Assembly (NCBI GenBank): GCA_951217055.1
Contig: OX578279.1
Location: 74,814,131 to 74,878,130 of the forward strand
From: Gerris lacustris
Lineage: Eukaryota; Arthropoda; Insecta; Hemiptera; Gerridae
Length of the DNA: 64,000 bases
Direction of reading: 5' to 3'
Shown here: piece after piece, positions 54,473-64,000 of the stretch
Layout: the number at the start of each line of letters is the position of its first letter
Numbering within the stretch: the first letter of the stretch is position 1
The notes under the pieces: generated by a model
The model's input: the letters and a program-made list of their open reading frames with translations, nothing else
Told to the model about the DNA's origin: nothing
The model's database searches: none
Translations under genes and position numbers: made by a program

Positions 54473-55708
54473 ATCTTCTACAAAACCCTAAAAAGTACTT
54501 GGACGCAAGTACTTCCCTGTGATTTTTTATAAAATATTTTTTATATAACCCTGGAGACATCCACCAGTAAAGTTATATAAAAGGAGAGAGCAAACGGAAA
54601 AAAAATGCAATATATCTTAATTATTGATAAAGTAAATAGTAATTCACATAAGGTTTCAAACTAGTTGGCTTTCGCTAAGCAACTTTTGATAACGCAATAA
54701 TAAATAACCTTTACTTAGCTTCAAGGGTTATACATCTTCCGAGATGAAATATCCATAAATTTTATAGCTAATAAAATTATTATATATATATATATATATA
54801 TATATTCAGTGTAGAAAATAAAGAGTTTTCTTAAGAGAAACACCTGAAAAACTGTATTTTGCTCAGAGAAAAGATTTCTTTTTTCCATAATACAAACAGG
54901 CTGTCCAAAACAAGCTTTAACACCATATATCTTAGGCATTCTACGCAGGGGTACAACTAAAACAAAAACAACTGTATAAATAGTGCCAACCAACTAACTT
55001 AATATAATACCGAGGTAAATAGAAACTCCACGAATATATTCAACAAAGAAAGAAGAAGATAAATAAACCAGCGTGAGAAACAAAAATAAAAGAAAAAGAA
55101 ATGTTGTCTGGGATCAAATTGAAAATAATAAAATTTATAGGTAAGATATACAGAGGTGAAAAAGTGGGAAGTGTCTTACTGACTACTCTGATTAGGTATT
55201 AGAATGTATTAAAACTTTCAATCTATAAAAAAATACGTGTGGTGTCGCGGGACACCCGGTAGGAACGAAGTTCCTTACGCTTTTCATTAATTATAAATTA
55301 TAAAATCACACTACTAAGTATACGATGCTAACTATACTTATACATGGCGGTGTTAGAAAAGAAACAAAATTAAAAGTAACTAACTGTTTATACTTAAGGC
55401 GAAGTGGCGAAGTTAAGGCAAAATTGAAGGAAAAACATTTTTGTGTATCATTGAAGCGAGCGTCTTGCAATAAATATGTATTGAATATTGAGAAAAAGTT
55501 AATCATGATGAGTTGATAGTTTAAGAGGATGGTTGTAGGGAACAGTCCTGTTCTCTACCTACCCGGCCTAATTAATTTAAAATATTATAAAATATATCAC
55601 TTCACAACCCCAAAAACTTCTGCTTGTTAAAATTTTACAAGCCGTTTTAATTGTACTATAGACATATGTGTATGAAGTTTTGTTAAAATTGTCTGAGTTG
55701 GTTTTACT
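54473..55708. other. AT-rich sequence, nothing firmly recognised
   Basis: (TA)n at 54776-54806. ATTGAAGCGAGCGTCTTGCA near 55450 recurs near 58038, so part is an unclassified dispersed repeat. No gene. Confidence 0.4.
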
Positions 55709-55752
55709 AAAAAAATACTCTGCCAATTAATGTGGCACATAGCTTCCTCGCA
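55709..55752 (+). repeat. GACA-1 5' terminal fragment
   Basis: CTGCCAATTAATGTGGCACA and TAGCTTCCTCGC, then unrelated sequence. Confidence 0.65.
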
Positions 55753-55828
55753 AAGAAAAGACCAAATTTAGAAAAATACCTCGATTAAAATAATCAAAAA
55801 GTTGGAACGGCGCGGCACTGTTCCAGTA

Positions 55829-56132
55829 AATATTTAATAAAGAAAGGCTAGAAACAGCACAACGCGCAATGGAGGGGAGTATGCTCGGGGTTAAGAAAAG
55901 GGATAGAATTAGGAATGAAGAGATAAGAAAAAGAACAGGAGTAAGAGACGTCATAGTGGAGGCAAGGTCACTAAAGTGGAAATGGGCAGGGCATATCACA
56001 AGGCTAAGCGATGACCGATGGACCAAGAAAGTGGCCGAGTGGTACCCGCGAGACATGAAAAGGAGCAGAGGAAGGCCGCTTAGAAGATGGAGAGACGACT
56101 TAGTTAAAGAAGTGGGATGGACATGGTTATAA
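55829..56132 (+). pseudogene. LINE reverse transcriptase, C-terminal end (RTE-like)
   Basis: The frame reads RLETAQRAMEGSMLGVKKRD, RNEEIRKRTGVRDVIVEARS, LKWKWAGHITRLSDDRWTKK and RSRGRPLRRWRDDLVKEVG, ending at the stop 56130-56132. This is the familiar C-terminal tail of RTE/related LINE endonuclease-RT proteins, downstream of the catalytic domain. Everything 5' of it is missing, as expected for a 5'-truncated insertion; AT-rich sequence after the stop is probably the 3' UTR, without a clear poly(A). The opposite-strand frame 55727-56140 is its shadow. Confidence 0.85.
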
Positions 56133-56625
56133 GTTATCACCTAATTAATAATTTACTTTTATTGTTACTAAACACTTGAGTATAATTAACTTGATATGGT
56201 ATTATTCATTGAGTGTTTAGTTAAAAAAAGTTATAATAATTATTAAATTAAGTTAACACAATTTGAACTGGTTGAAAGAATTAAGTGAGTTTAATGTAGG
56301 CTGTAAGGTAAGCAAAGAGTAATTTGGTCACATGACGGTGCGTGTGATTAACAAGTTTTCTGTTTTAGTACTCCCCACGTGTAATTAACTATAGTAATTT
56401 ATAGTAAAGTTTTAAGTGTGTGTGTGTACTTAACTGGAGTAATTTACAATGTAAGAAGGGGTCCAGGAAAGGACCACGTGGTTAAAGCTCGTAAATAAAC
56501 CTGCCTCAAGCTATAACCAAGAGCCAAACATTAGTTTACTAGCTTAAGCAACCATCAAGCAGAGTAAGGATAAGCTAGATCACTTTAGCCTTAATTTGTT
56601 TAAGATAAACCTAGTAATCATTAAA
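56133..56625. other. Possible LINE 3' UTR and unrecognised sequence
   Basis: CTAAACACTTGAGTATAATT at 56169 faces AATAATACCATATCAAG-like inverse near 56200. A GTGTGTGTGT run at 56417. No gene. Confidence 0.4.
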
Positions 56626-57373
56626 AAAAAAAAATAGTCTGCCAATTCGTGTGGCACATAGGTTCATTGCGTCCTGTTTCGTATAATTTAATGATTTTAA
56701 AATCTATTATGGTCAAAATTTATTTTATTTTCCCCTTGTTTTTTGCTTCCGAGCTTACCGAGGTAACGGAAGCTATGTGATCGTTCTGAAGAACGAAAAT
56801 ATTTTAAATCTCCAATTTCAAAAATTCCAAGACAGAAATCCGTTTCAGACATCAGGGAACATTTTTGGTTCCGTGTCTGTCTGGTCTGTCTTTCGGTCTG
56901 TCAGTCTGTCGGTCGGTCTGTCGTTCAATTTTTGCGAACCTAAATATCTTAAAAATTACACGTCCAATTTTAATGAATTTTAGGTGCTAGGTCATAATTT
57001 GCCCATTGTTGATTCCAATATAAGTTTGAACCTTCTGCGCCTATTTGTTTCTCATCCACATGCGCACAAACATACATTTATTTACACCTAAAGCTTCAAA
57101 AGTACTTATCTGATTAGAATGAAACTTTTATAGTTTATCGCAAGCAACCAACAGATAGCCCCAGATTAATTTGAACCATCTGCGCTCTTTAACTTTTGCT
57201 AAATTGATACTTTAATTCGTGTAAAAAAACCAAACAATTTTGACAGATTAAAAAAAACGGCGGAAACAATTAAACCAATTAAATAATAATGCCATATAAA
57301 AGCATAAAATCAATAAAGTACGTTGATAGCATGCGAGGAAGCTATGTGCCACACCAATTGACAGTCTATTTTT
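56626..57373 (-). mobile_element. GACA-1 element, full reverse copy with an extra forward 5' end
   Basis: A forward 5' fragment (56632-56740) is followed by a complete reverse copy: hairpin GCTTCCGAGCTTACC at 56748, GTCTGTC tract at 56876-56930, body, and 5' terminus at 57340-57373. As at 30455-30997, both outer ends are 5' termini. Confidence 0.8.
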
Positions 57374-57477
57374 ATTATTAATTGAAAAATGTTTTCTCGT
57401 AGGTAGCACACATTTGAAGAAATTGGTATTAATGATTAGGAGATAAAAAATTATTGTAGAAAATAATTGTTGAGTAA

Positions 57478-57636
57478 TTTATGCAAAAATTGAGCGACAG
57501 ACGGAACCTAAAAAGTTCCCTGATGACTGAAACGGATTTCTGTCTTGGAATTTTTGAATTCGAAGGAATAAAAAAATGTTCGTTCTTCAGAACGATCACA
57601 TAGCTTCTTTTACCTTCGGTAAGCTCGGAAGAAAAA
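57478..57636 (+). repeat. GACA-1 3' fragment
   Basis: GCAAAAATTGAGCGACAGAC to the hairpin, here with CTTCTTTTACCTTCGG so the stem is weakened. Confidence 0.7.
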
Positions 57637-58354
57637 AAAGGCAACAATATCGAACAAATAAATGAATTCTCTCACCAATTAAATTAAAATTTTGGGTTGA
57701 ATTATTTGTGGCAGCTTAAGATTAAAAATAATCTCTATGGATGACAATATGAGATTAGATACCTGAAGGGGGACAGATAGGCTACAAAGATAAAAAGTCA
57801 ACCCTTTCCTAGGAAATAATGCAGTGGCTAATGGTGATAAGAGTGTGTTTATTAAAAATGGTTAGATGTGGCTACAGGTTCATAATAACTCTTAATCAGG
57901 TTATAATTATAAAAGAAAAATAGGTCCGAGACAACTCAGACAAACTTTCTCATATAAAAGTTCATAAATACTTAGCCCAGTGTTTCCCATTTATTAGTTT
58001 TGTATGTACATATAACTAGGCATCGCGTGGCTCTATCATTGAAGCGAGCGTATTGCAATGTTAATCATGATGAATGTCATAGTTGAAGATAAGTGGAAGA
58101 GGGTAGTAAGGGGTAGAGTGGGGGTACTCGATACAAAGCTTTACTTCATAAGAATCTTTACCACCCGTAATAGCTTTTAAACTAATATTATAAATGTATC
58201 ACTTCATTACTCAAATGCTACTGCTTGTATCAAGTTGAAATTTTACATACTTGTTTCATTTGTACTTTAGACGATGTACATGAAGTTTTATTAAGATCGT
58301 TACGTTAGAACGTAAGATATCGGTAAAAAGGTTGTTTTCTCTATCTTAAACGTT
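57637..58354. other. Mostly unrecognised; copy of the 53856 segment
   Basis: 57930-58015 repeats 53856-53945. The rest shows no structure. Confidence 0.4.
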
Positions 58355-58659
58355 TAGGTCCGCTTTAATAGTTGTAGCGATCTTTATTAATTCATAGCAG
58401 TGTCGTTGTTGGTTTTACTAAAAAATGTTATTTGTAAAAAATGTTCGTCTCATCGAGTAGGTGATGATAGAATTTTTTCCCGTCCTGAAATTCCAATTTA
58501 ATTTTTGAACCTCTACGCGAGCATTGCGCGCGAACTCTTGGACGGATCACGCTGTCCAACGAACTTAGCCTGAGTATTAGTAAGAAGATCATGTATACCA
58601 AATTTCAACTAAATCGGTCAACTTTTACTCAAGTTATCGTCACACGCGTAAACGTTACT

Positions 58660-58703
<44 letters not shown>

Positions 58704-58705
58704 GC
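58355..58705 (+). repeat. GACA-2 element, partial and with a different 3' end
   Basis: Body blocks TTCATAGCAGTGTCGTTGTT and CCCGTCCTGAAATTCCAATT and a long (GACA)9 tract (58661-58698), then AAGATGCATATTTCGTTGAA instead of the usual 3' end. The 5' terminus is also missing. Confidence 0.7.
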
Positions 58706-58967
58706 ATATTTCGTTGAATGTAAGAAGCTCGCTTACTCTCGCTTCAATTATTATTGAACATTTCATGAATATTTATCATAAAAATAACTGCCCTTGCGCG
58801 GAGAATCGAACCCGGGCTCTCTTCGTACGCGTTTTAAGCTATCTTCTCAGAAACTTGATATTTTCCGGGAAAACGGCTTATATCGTTAGATTCGTATTTA
58901 AATGGACTACATTTTAGAATTTTTTAATCAAAATCGTCGGAACCGTTTTCGAGAAATAAATTTTTTC
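58706..58967 (-). other. Short region with a tRNA-like 3' half
   Basis: Minus strand at about 58800-58825 reads CCCGGGTTCGATTCTCCGCG, a T-arm with B box; no D-arm is recognisable. Confidence 0.4.
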
Positions 58968-59252
58968 AGAGTTTTTGGAGGGTAGCGCCACCACATTTGG
59001 AGCTAAAATTCATTCCTCGATTTCGCCTTGGGGTATGATTTTTCTGAACATGTATGCCAAATTTCGTGAAAATCGGCCCAGTAGTTTTTGCTCCAGGCGT
59101 CTGCACAGATGACGGACGACAGACAGACATTTTTTAAAAAAAAAACTACTTTTTTGGACTCAGGGGACCTGAAAACGAGTAAATCCATCAAAATCTCAAA
59201 ATCAAATTTTCGCGCCATCACAATACTTTCTCTTTATATATGAGAAAGTAAT
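58968..59252 (+). mobile_element. GACA-3 dispersed element
   Basis: GGGTAGCGCCACCACATTTG, TCGATTTCGCCTTGGGGTAT, TGCCAAATTTCGTGAAAATC, GACAGACAGAC, TTTTTTGGACTCAGGGGACC, and the terminal hairpin TACTTTCTC...GAGAAAGTA. Shares the AAATTTCRTGAAAATCGG box and GACA tract with GACA-1/2 but has its own ends. Confidence 0.75.
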
Positions 59253-59682
59253 AAGAGTTAATAATAGAAAAAGTCTTTAATTAGATAAACAAAAGACGTA
59301 AAAAAATGCAGCTTTCATCCAAAAATGATTTTATGAAAGCCAATATATATAAGTGGGAGAAATAAGAATATAGAGGACAGAGGGAATTAGTGGGATGTGC
59401 GATTCAAAGTTGGGGATAAGTTATAAAATTGAATTAAAAGTTATGATAATGGAAACAACTCAGATATTCTGTTATTAGATAAACTGCAGCAACTAAAGAT
59501 AGTCTGCAGTAATACACTTAAATATAAATGAAAAAATAATGAAGTATCTCCATCAAAAGCTATCTTTAATCTACAAATGGCCTTATTCAGTGCTATTGAA
59601 AAGAGATTATTTCATGAATAAGAAATGCTCTCCTTTGCCTCCATTTTAGGTGGCAACATTTAAAACGAAATACAAATTATTC
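59253..59682. other. No recognised feature
   Basis: AT-rich. Confidence 0.4.
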
Positions 59683-60118
59683 TGCCCATTAGTGTGGCAC
59701 ATAGCTTCCTCACGTCCTATTCACGTATTTTATGCTTTTACAAATCATTATTGTCCAAAAAAAAAAAAAAACAACCAGATGATTACTTTTAAAGATATAG
59801 CTGTAAATAAATGTATGTTTGTGAGCATGTGGAAGATAAACAAATAAGCGCAGAACGTTGAAATTTATATGGGACCAACAATGGGCTAAGTATTACCAAC
59901 TAACTAAATTTCATTAAAATCGGACAAGTAGTATTTAAGATGTGGTGGTTCGCAAAAATTGAGCGACAGACCGACAGGCAGACACGGGACCAAAAATGTT
60001 CCTTGATGTCTGAAACGGATTTCTGTCTTGGAATTTTTGAAATTCGAGATATAAAATATTTTCGTTCTTCAGAACGATCACATAGCTTCCGTTACCTTCG
60101 GTAAGCTCGGAAGCAAAA
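59683..60118 (+). mobile_element. GACA-1 element with internal deletion
   Basis: Both ends present (CCATTAGTGTGGCACATAGC; hairpin plus GGAAGCAAAAT). About 250 bp of body are replaced by an A run at 59758-59772. Confidence 0.8.
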
Positions 60119-60922
60119 TTGAAATATATACAGATTATTTTCAAAAGACGGGGTGAAATAAAAGATACATAATATCTGTTTACCTCAATATACAAATATA
60201 ATCAGCCACCAATGTCCCTCGACATGTCGAAGCTGTGAAATTTTAAAACAACAACATAATAATGGCATTCTTGCTATATCAATTTGTCTCCAAATAACTT
60301 ACACTGACTTTTTATTCTAATTTTGTTATTTTAAAACGAAGTTTTAGGACTGACGAGAAGTGCGTAACAACCTTTAAATTCTTAAGATGCTTGCATTCTT
60401 AGGAACGAGCTAAAATATTCCACTAGAAACACTCATGAGAGAGCAGAGTTGTAATAAAAGGTACCCAAGGAAAAATAGACTACATTACAAAGTATGTATG
60501 TGTTACCCTTAAAACTCCAAGTTCTTACCTTACTCACAGAATGTTACATTATATTCTTTATATAACACAACAAATTGTTGTGTGCCATGTAAAATGATTA
60601 CTTTAACCTCAAAAGTAAAAATTACAAACATTATGTTTTCGTTTTATCATTTTGAATAGAGTAATTTCATGCGTTGTTCTGTAAAACATATGTTTAACAG
60701 AACAACGAAAAGCTGCATTTGAGAGTACAGTTATTGTTGTTATGTTCACTTTTGTCATATTTCCATTTAAGAGTGGGATAAAATCGAAAAAAAACATGAA
60801 AAATACACGCTTTTTTTTGGGAAGACAAAAATGTCATATGTGGCGGAAAGCCTATCAGATTTATTTACCTTATGTTATTGTTACGTCAATGTTATTATTT
60901 ACTTTATGTGTCTAAATCAAAT
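60119..60922. other. No recognised feature apart from one hairpin
   Basis: CGTTGTTCTGTAAAACATAT/GTTTAACAGAACAACG hairpin at 60673-60708. Confidence 0.4.
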
Positions 60923-61292
60923 AATTACAAGATAAAAATAACTTTTTATATACTAAGTTATTAAATTTTCTGTCATAAATCATAAATTTGAAACCCGTCA
61001 AAATGAAGATCGTAAATATGGGACATGTCAAAACAAATTAAATAACTTGCGGATTTTTTCCGAAATAACTTTCCATACAGCAAAATCTGCTGAAAACGAA
61101 TTAAATTCTGCTGAAAGATGGCTAAAAGTATTAAAATAATGCATTGTCATCGTGTTCTGAGCTATTCTAAAAGTTTCAAATGTCTAGCTACTAGCGGGAT
61201 GTTAGTTAAAAGTCGATTGCAAGATTTGTACTGGACAAACAAACAAACAAACAAACAAACAAACAAGAAAGCAAGCTAATAAAACGTAGTAA
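60923..61292 (+). mobile_element. S-family element, copy 4, internally deleted
   Basis: TACAAGATAAAAATAACTTT at the left, CAAACAAACAAACAAACAAG and GCAAGCTAATAAAACGTAGT at the right; the AGATTGTTATTTATGTGAAG-type central block is gone. Confidence 0.75.
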
Positions 61293-61348
61293 AAATATAA
61301 TTGAATAATCACGTGATTGCCGACTCTTTATAGCAGACAGAGCTCCGA

Positions 61349-62280
61349 GTTTAGGGTCTGTAGCCAAAAACAAGGATCTTTATACATTCCTGCACTTGTC
61401 TGTCCGTCCGTCTGTCTGTCAGTAACGCACTTACCAAAAGTAACCAAAACAAAATTTTGAAACCTTGCAGTTTTGTGTATTAACTCAAGCACAGGAAAAT
61501 TATAGGGGCGCCCTAAAAAATCAGGCACCCCTTAAAAGCAAGGGCTTGAAGTTTGAGGGGTTGAAAATTTTCTTTTTTGCTATAGCAAGCGTGTAACTCA
61601 ACCATAAATGACAAAAAATGAAATACGGCATCTCCACAAAATATTTATTATATCCTCAGATGAATGTATAACAGTGTCAAAGTAATAGCTATACAAGGCC
61701 ATTTTGGTAATCAAAAATATATATTGGTAAAGCAATATATATTTTTGAACCCAATTTCAATACCTTAAAAATAATACTAAACTTCACATTTTCGAAAAAG
61801 TTTGGGTCTCCGTCTCCATGGTTACGACCTCCTTACATTTCTAAAATTTGACTTTTTTATATCAACTCCCAGAAATATCATTGGACCACAGAGATATATA
61901 TTATTTTTTCTTTGCCTTATTTGTAGAACCTGTCCTAATAGGGTAGCGCAAACTTTTTTTTTAGCGGTTTGTTTTAATTTTTTCAGGGATAAAATGGCCG
62001 CAATTTTGGAAACACGATATATATTTGTAGTTTAAATTTTAATACCTTTTAAAATGATACCCAAATAAAAAAAAAATTAAAAAAATATAATATATTGCGA
62101 TCAATTCGCAATTGATCGCTGATCGCAGAAATTTTGAGTGGTTAAGTTCGCAATATTTTTCTGTTTTTGGGCAAAAAAGTTTGGGCAAATCTCTAGCTAC
62201 AGCAGGTCGGAAGATATACTCCAAGATGCAACGGCCGAACGAACTACATACCAAAAGAATAAGGGTTTCTAGGATGACCT
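61349..62280. repeat. Q-family-like sequence
   Basis: Starts AGGGTCTGTAGCCAAAAACA with TGTCTGTCCGTCCGTCTGTC; a right end complementary to it is not obvious (TTGAAACCCT at 62280 is a weak candidate). Internal open frames lack any motif. Confidence 0.45.
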
Positions 62281-62849
62281 TGAAACCCTAAAAAGACAAT
62301 TTAATAAAATAAACCGACAAATCTCCATTAATTACTGTATCTATATTTTACAGAACCGAATAAATTAGTTAAAGAAATATAAGAAAATGTTATAGTTGAA
62401 CATCTGATTTAACTCGCTAAATATTCTTCCTTTACTTTGATATTTTTCCAACATCGATGATGGCCGTTTTAATTCGATACTTGGCTCTGTAAACTGCACA
62501 GTAGTCAGTAGAGAGATTAATTATAATTATTAAGCTTTGAATATATATATATATATATATATATACTACATATTTTTATAAATTATTATATATCAAAATA
62601 TATAATATTGCTTATCTCAATTTTTCCATTAGGTCGGAAATATATTTTAGTTATTAAATTCCAAGTTTCCTGTTAAGAGCAGGTCAGGCTGATATTAGTT
62701 CTAGTCTCTCTTCAATTTCGTCCTTCGATTTTTCTCTAAGTTCGGCCTCTCGTCTACTGGAATACATTCTATACAGGGTTGGGCTTATATATTCTCTAAC
62801 ATTTTGGACGGACTTAACCTGCCCACTTCAATTTAATCTTTGAAACTTT
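62281..62849. other. No recognised feature
   Basis: (AT)n at 62540-62565. Confidence 0.4.
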
Positions 62850-63345
62850 CCCAAAGTATTGTGATTGCACGAAAATTCGATTTTGAGATTTTGATGGATT
62901 TACACGTTTTGAGTTTCCCTGAGACTAAAAAAGTGGTTTTTAAAAATGTATGTATGTCGTCTGTCAGTCATATGTCGTCTGTCTGTCTGCAGTCCGTGCC
63001 TATACGCGTGGAGCCTTAACTACTGGGCTGATTTTGACGAAATTTGGCATACATGTTCAGAAAAATCATACCCCGAGGAGAAATCGAGAAATGCATTTTA
63101 GCTCCAAATTTGGGGGCGCTACCGCTCGTTTTATGAAAAGTAAGGTTTTTAAAAATGTCTTTATGTCGTCTGTCTGTCTGTCTGCAGTCCGTGCAGACGC
63201 GTGGAGCCTAAATTACTGGTACTTTTAATTTAATAATGAAGAAATTTGGCATACATGATCAGAAAAATCATACCCCGAGGCGAAATCGAGAAATTAATTT
63301 TAGCTCCAAATTTGGGGGCGCTACCACTCGAAAACTCTGAAAAAA
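62850..63345 (-). mobile_element. GACA-3 element with tandem duplication
   Basis: Reverse copy; the block from GTCTGTCTGCAGTCCGTGC to GGGGGCGCTACC is present twice (about 62977-63126 and 63171-63330). The terminal hairpin has decayed. Confidence 0.7.
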
Positions 63346-63472
63346 ACTTAAAAATTATAGCATGATGTCTAAATCAGATTTTTTGTCTAGGAAGTTTTGA
63401 ATTCGAGTCCATAAAAAAAAAAGTTTTTTCAGAATGATTACAATGCTTCAGTTACGGTAAACTCGGAATCAT
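63346..63472 (+). repeat. GACA-1 3' end, decayed
   Basis: ATGATGTCTAAATCAGATTT to TTACGGTAAACTCGGAA; hairpin mostly lost. Confidence 0.5.
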
Positions 63473-64000
63473 TTGCTAACTTATGTTGCAACATCCAACT
63501 AGCTTCAAGTTGCCAAAGTAATTCTACTACAATTATATACAAAGTGTAATATTAATTGCTACCTTATAATAAACTGGATAGTAATTAATTATAAAGGTAA
63601 TTATCTAGTTTAACAACATCAATTATTTCAAATATTTACTTTGTTATTGAAGCTGGCAGTAGTTCTAATAGAGTAAAGGATGCCAATTATACAACTAAAG
63701 TTAAAGAGGCATAACATTGCCAGTTTAATTAAGGTAATTTGCCTAGTTTTGCTTGTTGCCAACTACTTTTTACAAGTTTGCGGACTTATTTTTTTACTAA
63801 TACACATAAACAATAAAACTTGTCTTCATAATATCATAATTGCTCCATATTATCCTAATAAGCTTGTAGAGAGTTATTTGAGAAGATGGCTATAGAGCAA
63901 CCTAACATGTATTACAAAAATTGCAAAGGATATTTTGTAGTTAGTCGAGCATATCTACTATGCTCGACCAAACTATGTAGGTTAGGGCGGGGCTAGTTGA
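63473..64000. other. No gene; hairpin and repeat edge at the right end
   Basis: GTCGAGCATATCTACTATGC closes a 9-bp stem (GTCGAGCAT/ATGCTCGAC) at 63943-63967. The final GGGCGGGGCTAGTTGA is the inverse of 42641-42660, so a TIR element probably begins or ends here. Confidence 0.5.

Noticed and set aside
55727..56140. 137-codon minus-strand open frame
   Set aside because: Antisense shadow of the LINE C-terminal fragment, which has clear family residues on the plus strand.
58591..58917. 108-codon open frame with TDRQTDRQT repeats
   Set aside because: Translation of the (GACA)n tract of a GACA-2 element; the same applies to 20543-20845.

Overview
This is an AT-rich, repeat-dominated piece of an animal nuclear genome, most probably an arthropod and likely an insect. 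The support is indirect: a BEL/Pao retrotransposon primed by initiator tRNA-Met, Tc1/mariner, Tigger, piggyBac and hAT remnants, an RTE-like LINE tail, a tRNA-derived SINE, and many short elements carrying (GACA)n tracts and 3' hairpins of the kind described for DINE-1/Helentron-associated elements. No bacterial gene organisation is present. I found no host gene or exon that I could defend. The only long reading frame, 4754-9598 on the minus strand, is the Gag-Pol of the retrotransposon.

Layout. 1-4200: AT-rich sequence with a 10-bp minisatellite (299-453), a tRNA-derived foldback element (621-1172), one dispersed element (2906-3703) and a terminal-inverted-repeat (TIR) element (3822-4175). 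4206-10226: a full BEL/Pao element with identical LTRs, a 5-bp target duplication and a tandemly repeated primer binding site. 10.2-28.4 kb: Tigger remnants, a locus that preserves an unoccupied insertion site (15781-16203), two copies of a foldback element carrying a conserved short coding fragment (16.4-17.2 and 27.3-27.8 kb), dispersed elements, a 34-bp minisatellite and a second tRNA foldback. 28.4-44.5 kb: a four-module palindromic transposon (29311-30350), more dispersed elements with nested insertions, a third tRNA foldback, several MITE-like palindromes and a hAT element inside a dispersed element. 44.5-64 kb: copies of a CAAA-tailed TIR family, a three-level nest (repeat < mariner-like element < piggyBac element, 48777-50690), a young SINE inserted in a MITE (52357-52986), an RTE-like LINE 3' end (55829-56132), and further dispersed copies to the right edge.

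Family labels used below are mine. 'GACA-1' is the family starting near AATAGACTGCCAATTGGTG and ending in a hairpin plus GGAAGCAAAAT; it has at least fourteen full or partial copies. 'GACA-2' shares those termini but has a different body. 'GACA-3' ends in the TACTTTCTC...GAGAAAGTA hairpin. 'S', 'T', 'P', 'Q' and 'X' are other local families. Nothing here works as an operon or pathway; the common theme is selfish elements inserted into one another. The most informative points are the repeated primer binding site, the SINE with a 5S rRNA-like segment between its A and B boxes, the tRNA palindromes, and the insertion history that can be read from paired filled and empty sites.
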